A DNA stretch of 8,692 nucleotides from Pseudomonadota bacterium (GTDB lineage Bacteria; Pseudomonadota; Alphaproteobacteria; Acetobacterales; Acetobacteraceae): assembly GCA_021784255.1 (NCBI GenBank), contig JAJXSZ010000119.1:1-8692 (forward strand). Direction: 5' to 3'. The translations under genes were made by a program, and so were the position numbers. Numbering within the stretch: the first letter of the stretch is position 1; each line of letters opens with the position of its first letter. This document shows, in pieces, positions 1-5,653 of this stretch. The notes beneath the pieces are model-generated. The model saw only the letters and a program-made list of their open reading frames with translations. It had not been told where the DNA came from and did no database searches.

Positions 1-121
1 CCTCGCCGGCGCGCCCGGCGGGTCAGGATGCGGTTGCGGCGGCCACCGCGCCTGACGCCGCGGGGGTTGCGAAGACGATTGCGATAATGAAACAGCATGC
101 CAGCACAGGAGGGCATCCATC
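1..121. other. Left-edge stretch, no assignable gene
   Basis: This stretch precedes the MaoC gene. All three forward frames are open at the left edge. They stop at 53-55 (TGA), 85-87 (TAA) and 240-242 (TGA), so the 3' end of an upstream co-directional gene could be here, most plausibly ending at 55 or 87. None of the short translations has a motif that I recognise. The last 35 bases are less GC-rich and contain the AGGAGGG ribosome-binding site of the next gene at 107-113. Confidence 0.3.
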
Positions 122-583
122 ATGGAGTCGGGGCTCGACTTCGTTGAGGTCGGACAGCACTACACGTTCGCCAAGACTGTCGGTGAGACGGATGTCACGC
201 TGTTCGCCGGGATCACCGGCGACTTCAGCGACACGCACGTGAACGATCAGTACATGAAGACCCGGACCAACCTGGGCGGCCGCATCGCGCATGGCGCGCT
301 GATCGTGGGCTTCATGTCGACGGTCTCGACGATCAGCATCGCCCACGTCATCCATCGGGAGAACCTGAGCGATTTTCCCGTCTCCGCCGGCTACGACAGG
401 ATCCGTTTTCTCAAGCCGGTCCTGCTCGGCGACACGGTGACGGTGCACTATCGCGTCGCCGAGGTCGACCGCCAGCGCGGCCGCAGCCTGGCGGACATGG
501 AGGCCGTGAACCAGCACGGCGAGACGGTGGCGGTGGGCCGGCACGTGATGCGCTGGGCGAAGAAGCTGTCGGCGGCCGGCTGA
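122..583 (+). CDS. MaoC-type (R)-specific enoyl-CoA hydratase/dehydratase
   Basis: This is a 153-residue single-hotdog protein of the MaoC / (R)-hydratase family, which adds water to or removes it from enoyl-CoA thioesters in the cytoplasm. The hydratase-2 signature is visible around residues 28-58. GD at 33-34 and the TH at 38-39 supply the expected catalytic Asp34 and His39, and the AHG turn at 56-58 follows a Gly-Gly-Arg. The usual Asn-Pro between Asp and His is replaced by Asp-Thr, which is seen in divergent members. The length matches single-domain MaoC proteins. The ATG at 122 is supported by AGGAGGG at 107-113, eight bases upstream. The stop codon overlaps the next ATG (TGATG), so the two are probably translated as an operon. 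Family assignment is firm. The substrate is unknown, and a role in a CoA-linked catabolic pathway is inference. Confidence 0.9.
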   Translation: MESGLDFVEVGQHYTFAKTVGETDVTLFAGITGDFSDTHVNDQYMKTRTNLGGRIAHGALIVGFMSTVSTISIAHVIHRENLSDFPVSAGYDRIRFLKPVLLGDTVTVHYRVAEVDRQRGRSLADMEAVNQHGETVAVGRHVMRWAKKLSAAG

Positions 584-1272
584 TGGGTCTCCTGGGAACC
601 GGCGTCCTTGCCATCTGGAACGGCATCGCGCCCGGTGCCGATGCCGATTTCGCGGCCTGGCATGTGCGCGAGCATATCCCCGAGCGGATCGCCGTTCCCG
701 GCTTTCTGCGCGCTCGCCGCTATGCCGCGATCGAGGGCGAACCTGCCTACTTCAACTTCTACGAGACCACGTCGCCGGACGTACTCGTCTCGGCGGCGTA
801 TGTCGCGCGACTGAACGACCCCACGCCATGGACGCGCCGCATCGTGGCGCAGTTCCGCGACACCAGCCGCACCGTCTGCGACGTCGCGCTCAGTCTCGGG
901 CGCGGCGAGGGCGGCGTCATCGAAACGATCCGGCTGCAGCCGGCTACGCCCGATCCCGCCGAATACCGCGTGGCTATGGAACGCGGCGTGCTGCGAGCCT
1001 TGGTGGCGGCGCCGGGAATAACCGGGGTGCATCTGCTCCAGGGGCGTCCCGGCGACAGTGCCGGTGGCACGGTGGAGAAGGCGCTGCGCAGCGGAACGGA
1101 CGCGATCGCGGACTGGATCCTGCTGGTCGAGGCGGTCGACGCCGCCTGTCTGCGCGCCGCCCGCGAGGAGGCGAGTTCGGATGGCCTGCTTGCGCGCGCG
1201 CAGACTCGGCAAGGGTGCCGGCGCGGTCTTTATGCGCTGCAATTCGGTCTGACCGCCGGCGAGCAGCGCTAG
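583..1272 (+). CDS. Tandem EthD-like (dimeric alpha/beta-barrel) protein
   Basis: This 229-residue soluble protein has no signal peptide or membrane segment. Residues 7-100 look like an EthD / dimeric alpha-beta barrel (ferredoxin-like) domain: a first beta strand (VLAIWNGI), then WHVREHIPERIAVPGF at about 26-41, which resembles the H-x-E-H...PG region of EthD-like and related small monooxygenase folds. From about residue 109 a second, weaker unit of the same topology appears to start (GGVIETIRLQ, then a helix and APGITGVHLLQG), which suggests internal duplication. Such proteins accompany degradation genes, but their reactions are often unknown. The start overlaps the MaoC stop by one base, so translational coupling is likely. 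It could also be a DUF-type protein of similar fold. No catalytic function is claimed. Confidence 0.7.
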   Translation: MGLLGTGVLAIWNGIAPGADADFAAWHVREHIPERIAVPGFLRARRYAAIEGEPAYFNFYETTSPDVLVSAAYVARLNDPTPWTRRIVAQFRDTSRTVCDVALSLGRGEGGVIETIRLQPATPDPAEYRVAMERGVLRALVAAPGITGVHLLQGRPGDSAGGTVEKALRSGTDAIADWILLVEAVDAACLRAAREEASSDGLLARAQTRQGCRRGLYALQFGLTAGEQR

Positions 1273-1296
1273 AGCCATGTCCGATCCGATAGAATC

Positions 1297-1308
1297 ATCC
1301 GGCCGGAT
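1297..1308. repeat. 12-bp perfect palindrome in convergent gap
   Basis: ATCCGGCCGGAT lies in the 228-base gap (1273-1500) between the convergent EthD-like gene and the first lacI-type gene. It follows a short repeat of ATCCGAT (1284-1290) and is followed by TTTCTTGG. As RNA it could form only a short stem, with no U-tract of convincing length, so a terminator role is weak. The stretch from 1270 is reminiscent of the imperfect palindromic intergenic repeats of alphaproteobacteria, but this cannot be confirmed here. I see no gene in the rest of the gap. Confidence 0.3.
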
Positions 1309-1500
1309 TTCTTGGCCTGGAAAACAATGTATCGGGCGCAGCCGCTGGTCGCGCGCGTCGCGCCGGCCCGGCGGGTTGAGCGCGAGCGCCGTCACCAAGA
1401 CGGCGATGCCGGGCAGCAGCGTGAGCCGGTGGTCGACGCCGGGCCCGCAGCCCGGTGACGCAACGAACGCGCCCCTCGGGTCGCGACGCAAACCCCGCCG

Positions 1501-2625
1501 TCACCGCCGACCCGCGTCTGCCCCTTTGGCGCGGCGCGGCACGCTCTCGCGCCGGCTGGCGCGCGGCACCGGGCCGGACGACGATCGCTCCATGATCTCG
1601 ACCTCGCATTCGAGCTCGGTCGAGGGTTGTTTGCCCGCGAGCGTGGCGACCACATAGTCGGCGGCCAGACGCCCAACCTCGTCGCTGCGGATCCGCAGGG
1701 TCGTGATCGGCACGGGCAATTCCTGCATGATCTCGACGTCATCGTAGCCGACGATGGACATCTCGCCGGGCAGCGCGATCCCGCGTGCCGTCGCTTCCAG
1801 CACGGCGCCGACGGCGAGATAGGCGTTGCCGCAGATGACCGCGGTCGGCCATGGTTTTTTCTCGATGATCTTCCGGAACAGGGCGCGCCCTTCGGCAATG
1901 GTCCAGCGGCCCTCGACGAGATGCTGCGGTCGGACCGACAGGCCCATTTCCGACAGCGCGTCGCGAACGCCCTGCAGGCGTGCCGCCGCGCGGTCGTTGT
2001 TGTGCGCCGACTGGGCGATCACGCCGAAGCGGCGATGCCCGAGCCGCAGCAGGTAGCGCGTCAGGCCGTGCATCGCGCGCCGGTTGTCCGGTCCGACGCA
2101 ATGATGCCGCCACTCCGGATCGTAGTTGAACGTCTTCACATAGGGAACGCTGAGCCGGTCGAGCAATCCGATGGTCTGCGGATCGTGGGCGTTGCCCACC
2201 AGCACCACCGCGTCGACGCCGCGCTCGACGAACTGGCGGACCAGCAGGTGCTCCTGCGCCAGGTCGTAATGTGAGCATGCCAGCAGCAGCGTGTAGCCGC
2301 GGCTCCTGAGCTCGCCCTGGAGCGCCTCGGCGGCGCGGGCAAAATCCCCGTGTGACAGCGTGGGGAAAACCGCACCGACGGCGCCGGTGCGGCGCGTCGC
2401 CAGGGCTCGCGCGGTGCCGTCGGGGACCCAGCCCAGCCGGGCCGACGCCGCGGCAACGCGCTCGCGCAAGGTGGCGGAGACCCGCTCGGGCGTGTTCAGG
2501 ACGCGCGAGACGGTTGCCGTGGACACGCCGGCCATCCGCGCGACGTCGCGCAGGCCGACCGGCCGCCCCGGTCTGCCGTCATGACCGGGGCTTGGCGGAG
2601 CTCCTGGCGTGGGCATCTTCGTCAT
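1501..2625 (-). CDS. LacI-family transcriptional repressor (first of two)
   Basis: This is a LacI/GalR regulator of 374 residues from the preferred ATG at 2625. The N-terminal helix-turn-helix is at residues 25-44 (LRDVARMAGVSTATVSRVLN), with recognition helix STATVSRVLN. The hinge helix is around 70-80, with Leu75 in the position that inserts into the central CG of the operator. A periplasmic-binding-protein-like effector domain follows, with NDR in the middle and IVGYDDVE near the C-terminus, both usual ligand-contact regions. A GTG at 2694 in the same frame would add 23 residues but has no ribosome-binding site and lengthens an already long leader, so ATG 2625 is preferred. A basic tail of about 25 residues extends past the usual C-terminus. 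Two operator-like sites (2710-2723, 2780-2793) lie upstream, in the region shared with the divergent dehydrogenase gene. Autoregulation and repression of that operon are therefore likely. The effector is unknown. Confidence 0.93.
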   Translation of the reverse strand: MTKMPTPGAPPSPGHDGRPGRPVGLRDVARMAGVSTATVSRVLNTPERVSATLRERVAAASARLGWVPDGTARALATRRTGAVGAVFPTLSHGDFARAAEALQGELRSRGYTLLLACSHYDLAQEHLLVRQFVERGVDAVVLVGNAHDPQTIGLLDRLSVPYVKTFNYDPEWRHHCVGPDNRRAMHGLTRYLLRLGHRRFGVIAQSAHNNDRAAARLQGVRDALSEMGLSVRPQHLVEGRWTIAEGRALFRKIIEKKPWPTAVICGNAYLAVGAVLEATARGIALPGEMSIVGYDDVEIMQELPVPITTLRIRSDEVGRLAADYVVATLAGKQPSTELECEVEIMERSSSGPVPRASRRESVPRRAKGADAGRR

Positions 2626-2709
2626 TCGGATTCCATCGCCGTTCTTTGCCACGGAGTTTATCCGGCGGGCCAGCCGAATGTCGCGCCCGGCCACGCCGGC
2701 GCGCGTCGG

Positions 2710-2723
2710 GGAGATCGCTTACA
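2710..2723 (-). promoter_or_regulatory. LacI-type operator A
   Basis: On the minus strand this reads TGTAAGCGATCTCC. The first half (TGTAAGCG) matches the best half site in the window; the second half is degraded. It is about 85 bases upstream of the first lacI-type ATG, and its centre is 70 bp from operator B. It probably serves autoregulation or is an auxiliary site for looping. Confidence 0.55.
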
Positions 2724-2779
2724 TGGCCGGCCCCGGCATGGCGCGGTTCGGCACGGCTTTACCCCGGGATTTGATTATG

Positions 2780-2793
2780 TGAAACCGCTTACG
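2780..2793 (-). promoter_or_regulatory. LacI-type operator B (dehydrogenase/lacI divergent region)
   Basis: On the minus strand this reads CGTAAGCGGTTTCA, which differs by one base from operator F at 8658-8671. It fits the general LacI/GalR palindrome TGNAANCGNTTNCA with a central CG. It sits 59 bases upstream of the preferred start of the Gfo/Idh/MocA gene. It overlaps a minus-strand CATAAT (2774-2779) that could be a -10 for the repressor gene. It is also just downstream of a forward TTGATT (2771-2776) that could be a -35, although no good forward -10 follows. Confidence 0.7.
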
Positions 2794-2839
2794 TCGCCGT
2801 GCCGGCCCGACGCCGGGCGCGGCCAGCGCGGGTCGGATG

Positions 2840-2849
2840 AAGGGGAGGG
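2840..2849 (+). promoter_or_regulatory. Ribosome-binding site deciding the dehydrogenase start
   Basis: The purine-rich AAGGGGAGGG lies just before the ATG at 2852 and after an in-frame ATG at 2837. Its position favours initiation at 2852, which places the Rossmann strand immediately at the N-terminus, as is usual for the family. Confidence 0.5.
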
Positions 2850-2851
2850 CC

Positions 2852-3937
2852 ATGCAGCGTCTCAAGGTAGCGGTTGTCGGGTGCGGATGGGTCGCCGGTA
2901 CGCAGGTGAGGGAAGGGTTCGGCGCCCTGCCGGACCGCTTCGACGTGGCGGCCTGCTGCGACAGCGTCGCCGAGCGCGCCCAGGCCTTCGCGGTCGAACA
3001 CGGCATTGCGCGCTGGACACGCGCGATCGAGGACATCATCGCCCTGCCGGAGATCGACGTCGTCAGCATCTGCACGCCGCCCATGCTGCATCACGCCATG
3101 GCCGTCGCGGCACTGGCGGCCGGCAAGCATGTCATCTGCGAGAAGCCGTTCACGAGCTCGCTCGCCCTGCTCGACGACATCAGAGCGGCCGAGGCAGCCT
3201 CGCGTGGCCGGATCATGCCGATTTTCCAGTACCGGTTCGGTCAGGGAATCTGGAACGTGCGCCACCTCATCCGCTCGGGCCTGCTCGGCAAGCTCTATGT
3301 CGCTTCCGCCGAGACTGCCTGGCGGCGCGGTCCCGATTACTATCGCGTTCCCTGGCGCGGCAAATTCGCGAGCGAACTCGGCGGCGTGCTGCTGACGCAA
3401 TCGATCCATATCCACGATCTTCTGCTCTGGCTCGCCGGCCCGGTTGCCGCGGTGAGCGCGTTCAAGGCCACGCGCGTCAATCCAGTCGAAGTGGAGGACT
3501 GCGCGGTGGCGAGCCTGCAACTGGCCGACGGATCGCTCGCATCGCTCACGGCGACACTGGGATCGGTGCGGCCCGCCACCCGGCTGCGCCTCTGCTTCGA
3601 GAATGCCGTCATCGAGCGGCTCGCCTACGATGCCGACGCCATCCGGCCCGGCCAGGACCCGTGGACGGTCACGCCGCGCGACGCAGCATTGGCCGGGCAG
3701 TTCGCGGCGGTGATGCGGGGCGCGACGCAGGTCGGGTCAGGCTTCGCTGGCCAGTTTGCCCTGTTCCATGAGGCGCTGATGGAAGGGCGCGCGTTTCCCG
3801 TGACGCTCGACGATGCGCGTATCGCCCTCGAACTCATCACCGCCATCTTCCGTGCGCAGGAGACCGGCGCCGTCGTTCACCTGCCGATCGGCGCGACGTC
3901 GCCGGGCTATCACGGCTGGCTCTCCCCGGCACGGTGA
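2852..3937 (+). CDS. Gfo/Idh/MocA-family NAD(P)-dependent dehydrogenase
   Basis: This is a 361-residue cytoplasmic oxidoreductase of the glucose-fructose oxidoreductase / inositol dehydrogenase / MocA family, which oxidises sugars, polyols or related hydroxy compounds. The N-terminal Rossmann fold has KVAVVGCGWVAG (residues 5-16, GxGxxA type), with an acidic Asp37 at the end of strand 2 that suggests NAD. The family EKP motif is at 97-99 (Lys98 catalytic). The C-terminal alpha/beta domain begins near 120 and has the QSIHIHD stretch at 183-189, giving His186 and Asp189. The aspartate often found four residues before this His is Thr182 here, so substrate handling may differ. An in-frame ATG at 2837 would add five residues. 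The stop overlaps the GTG of the thioesterase gene (GTGA). Operator B in the upstream region implies LacI-type control. The substrate is not deducible. Confidence 0.92.
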   Translation: MQRLKVAVVGCGWVAGTQVREGFGALPDRFDVAACCDSVAERAQAFAVEHGIARWTRAIEDIIALPEIDVVSICTPPMLHHAMAVAALAAGKHVICEKPFTSSLALLDDIRAAEAASRGRIMPIFQYRFGQGIWNVRHLIRSGLLGKLYVASAETAWRRGPDYYRVPWRGKFASELGGVLLTQSIHIHDLLLWLAGPVAAVSAFKATRVNPVEVEDCAVASLQLADGSLASLTATLGSVRPATRLRLCFENAVIERLAYDADAIRPGQDPWTVTPRDAALAGQFAAVMRGATQVGSGFAGQFALFHEALMEGRAFPVTLDDARIALELITAIFRAQETGAVVHLPIGATSPGYHGWLSPAR

Positions 3938-4350
3938 GCGCCGCCCCGCCGGTCCTGCACGACGTCGCGCCGGCGGCCTGGCGGGATATGAACGGCCATA
4001 TGAACATCGCCTATTACACCGTGCTCATCACGCGTTTCCTCGACCTGCTCACGGAATCGACCGGGTTCGGCGCGGCATACCGCGAGGCCTCCGGTGCGGC
4101 GCTGTTTGTTGTCGAGATGCGCACCGTCTACCGCCGTGAGCTGCGCGTGGGCGAGCGCGTGCAGGTGACCGGCGCCTTCACCGCCGCGGCGGCCAGGCGG
4201 CTCGACGTCGTCTGCACCATCCATGCCGAGGGAGCGCTCGCGGCCGAGGCCGGGATTGCCTTCGTCAACGTCGATCTCACGACGCGCCGCTCGCGCGCCT
4301 TCGCCCCCCAGGCGCTCGAACGCGCCCGTAGTGCCATTGCGGTAGCGTGA
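3934..4350 (+). CDS. Hotdog-fold acyl-CoA thioesterase (4HBT-like)
   Basis: This is a 138-residue single-hotdog thioesterase that would release a free acid from a CoA thioester. The active-site segment WRDMNGHMNIAYY (residues 16-28) contains the Asp18...Gly21-His22...Asn24...Tyr28 pattern of 4-hydroxybenzoyl-CoA thioesterase-like enzymes. The D-x-NGHMN-x-AYY form is particularly reminiscent of the thioesterases found with, or fused to, carnitine dehydrogenase (betainyl-CoA thioesterase type). The GTG start overlaps the dehydrogenase stop by four bases and has no good ribosome-binding site, so translation is probably coupled. This dehydrogenase-thioesterase pairing suggests consecutive steps in one pathway. 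Family call is firm; the resemblance to betainyl-CoA enzymes is from recall and would need a tree. Confidence 0.88.
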   Translation: MSAAPPVLHDVAPAAWRDMNGHMNIAYYTVLITRFLDLLTESTGFGAAYREASGAALFVVEMRTVYRRELRVGERVQVTGAFTAAAARRLDVVCTIHAEGALAAEAGIAFVNVDLTTRRSRAFAPQALERARSAIAVA

Positions 4351-4386
4351 CGATCGCGCCGCGGCGGCGCCGTCCGGGTCCGCCGG

Positions 4387-5343
4387 TCAGGAGGCCGCGC
4401 GCAGCCTCCCGACCGGCGGGGCGGGAAGAAATTCGGCGCTGAGCAGGCCAAACCTCTCGATCACACGGTCGATATCCGCGCGATCCCGGTCCGTCAGCGC
4501 CGGCTGCGGCGCGCGTGCGGTCATTTCGGGGATGACGCCCTGGCGCATCAACACGTATTTCATGCGAACGCGGTAATCGCGCAGCGGCGCCCTCCAGCAG
4601 ACACGTGCCAGCGGCCCGAGCCGGTTCCAGATGTCGTACGCCTCGGTGATCTTCCCGGCCGATGCAAGCTCGTACATCCGCACCAGCTGCGCCGTTGCCG
4701 TGCCGGCAAACCCGATGAGCGCGCCCGCGCATCCCATCAGCATCGCCTCGAGGATGAACGTATCGTTCCCGGTCATCACCTTAATCTTCGTCGGTGCGGT
4801 CTCCTCCAGCAATTCCCAGGTGCGATCGACGTCGAAGGCCGCATCCTTGATCGCGACCAGCCGCTCGATCTGCGCCAGCGCGGCGATCGTTCCGTGCGGA
4901 TAGGCGGCATTCGCGGTCTGAAAGGCGAGGACCGGAACATCGACCGCCTCCGCGATCGCCGCGTGCCAGTCGGCGATCATCGACACCGGCACGGGTTTGG
5001 CAACGAAGGTGGGAAGTGCCGGGAAAACGACGATGCCCTGGGCCCCGGCGTCCACCACCCGGCGCGCCACGTCGCGTGCGCCGGCCGTGTAGGTGGACAG
5101 CACGCCGGAGACGATCGGGCACGTCCCGGCCACGGCGGCGCGGGCACGGCGGATCACTTCGACCTGCTCGACGGCGTCGAGCGAACCGCCCTCGCTTGCC
5201 GCCATGTTCATCGCGATGGCGCGCGCGCCGCCGGCGGCGACCTGCGCCATGTAGCGATCGAGCGTATCCCAGTCCGCCGCCCCGTCGGTTCTGAACGGCA
5301 TCACCGGGGCTGCGATCACACCCGAGTTCAGAGCTACCTGCAT
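4387..5343 (-). CDS. DapA-family aldolase/dehydratase, catalytic triad altered
   Basis: This 318-residue TIM-barrel protein belongs to the dihydrodipicolinate synthase / N-acetylneuraminate lyase superfamily, class I enzymes that form a Schiff base with an oxo-acid. The Schiff-base lysine is Lys166 in LVAIKDAAFD. The family motif usually written GTTGE(S) reads NMAASEGGSL at 46-55, so the two threonines are Ala48-Ala49. The YN pair that supplies the catalytic tyrosine aligns with Phe141-Gln142. True lysine biosynthesis is therefore unlikely; a catabolic lyase or dehydratase acting on another 2-oxo acid is inferred. The ATG at 5343 is preferred because GGTGGA lies 5-10 bases upstream; an in-frame ATG at 5394 would add 17 atypical residues and start almost at the predicted transcription start. 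The promoter overlaps operator C. The gene is convergent with the thioesterase gene across a 36-base gap. Confidence 0.88.
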   Translation of the reverse strand: MQVALNSGVIAAPVMPFRTDGAADWDTLDRYMAQVAAGGARAIAMNMAASEGGSLDAVEQVEVIRRARAAVAGTCPIVSGVLSTYTAGARDVARRVVDAGAQGIVVFPALPTFVAKPVPVSMIADWHAAIAEAVDVPVLAFQTANAAYPHGTIAALAQIERLVAIKDAAFDVDRTWELLEETAPTKIKVMTGNDTFILEAMLMGCAGALIGFAGTATAQLVRMYELASAGKITEAYDIWNRLGPLARVCWRAPLRDYRVRMKYVLMRQGVIPEMTARAPQPALTDRDRADIDRVIERFGLLSAEFLPAPPVGRLRAAS

Positions 5344-5403
5344 GATTTCCACCCTGCCGTCGCTATCGCCGCCCCGGACTAAGCACCGTTTCATGCACCC
5401 GTC

Positions 5404-5417
5404 AATTAGCGCTTACA
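5404..5417 (-). promoter_or_regulatory. LacI-type operator C, overlapping the DapA-like promoter
   Basis: On the minus strand this reads TGTAAGCGCTAATT. The first half is TGTAAGCG, the centre is CG and the second half is partial. The first six bases coincide with the proposed -10 of the DapA-like gene, so binding would block polymerase directly. Confidence 0.6.
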
Positions 5418-5440
5418 TCTGGCGCGGGGCCGCGCACCAA
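5412..5440 (-). promoter_or_regulatory. Candidate sigma70 promoter for the DapA-like gene
   Basis: On the minus strand, TTGGTG (5440 to 5435), a 17-base spacer, and TGTAAG (5417 to 5412) match the -35 and -10 consensus at three and four of six positions. The implied start of transcription near 5405 gives a leader of about 60 bases to the ATG at 5343. Confidence 0.45.
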
Positions 5441-5474
5441 GGTTGCCAGCCCACGAAGCCGGTGTCCGTATCGT

Positions 5475-5488
5475 CCCAGATGCTTACA
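5475..5488 (-). promoter_or_regulatory. LacI-type half operator C2
   Basis: On the minus strand this reads TGTAAGCATCTGGG. Only the first half matches the family, and the central CG is CA as in operator E. Its centre is 71 bp from operator C and 59 bp from operator D. It may be an auxiliary site or a chance half site. Confidence 0.35.
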
Positions 5489-5501
5489 ACGATTGGCGCC
5501 G

Positions 5502-5530
5502 TTGACCGATGCGCGCGACCCGGTTAGGGA
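5502..5530 (+). promoter_or_regulatory. Weak candidate promoter for the GMC gene
   Basis: TTGACC (5502-5507), a 17-base spacer and TAGGGA (5525-5530) give a good -35 but a poor -10. The implied start of transcription near 5537 falls inside operator D, which is why it is listed. Confidence 0.3.
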
Positions 5531-5533
5531 AGA

Positions 5534-5547
5534 CGAAAGCGATTTCA
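5534..5547 (+). promoter_or_regulatory. LacI-type operator D upstream of the GMC gene
   Basis: CGAAAGCGATTTCA contains the palindrome GAAA-GCGA-TTTC centred on CG and differs from operator F by one base. It lies about 107 bases upstream of the GMC start codon, at or near the expected transcription start, where repressor binding would block expression. Confidence 0.7.
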
Positions 5548-5653
5548 TCGGGTCCCCGGCGGAGCCGGCCCACGACGGAAGGAAGCGCGCGTGCCTTGTC
5601 GCCCTCGATGCCCGGTCGCCGTCGCCGCAGCACCTCCCGCGGCCTGACCGGCA

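Larger units (their letters stand above)
5344..5653. other. 310-bp divergent control region (DapA-like / GMC genes)
   Basis: No gene is credible in this stretch. It holds three members of the shared operator family (5404-5417, 5475-5488, 5534-5547), a reasonable minus-strand promoter for the DapA-like gene, and a weak plus-strand promoter for the GMC gene. The stretch from about 5550 to 5653 is a GC-rich leader with no clear ribosome-binding site. Confidence 0.7.

Noticed and set aside
448..1491. A 347-codon open frame on the minus strand opposite the MaoC and EthD-like genes
   Set aside because: No domain is recognisable, its composition is a typical GC-rich shadow, and it runs across two well supported forward genes with an RBS and a stop-start overlap.
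1277..1657. A forward open frame of 126 codons starting in the convergent gap
   Set aside because: Most of it lies antisense to the C-terminus of the first repressor, the translation is Ser/Arg-rich low complexity, and no ribosome-binding site is evident.
2581..3771. A 396-codon forward open frame overlapping the repressor start and the dehydrogenase
   Set aside because: It is an out-of-frame shadow of the Gfo/Idh/MocA gene: Arg-rich, and lacking the Rossmann and EKP motifs that are present in the true frame.
4351..4386. Possible terminator between the convergent thioesterase and DapA-like genes
   Set aside because: The only inverted repeat is a 5-base stem (GCGCC...GGCGC, 4356-4370) without a T-tract, which is expected by chance in such GC-rich sequence.
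4387..5343. Naming the DapA-family gene dapA (4-hydroxy-tetrahydrodipicolinate synthase)
   Set aside because: The catalytic Thr and Tyr positions are replaced by Ala and Phe, and the context is catabolic, so a lysine biosynthesis name would mislead.
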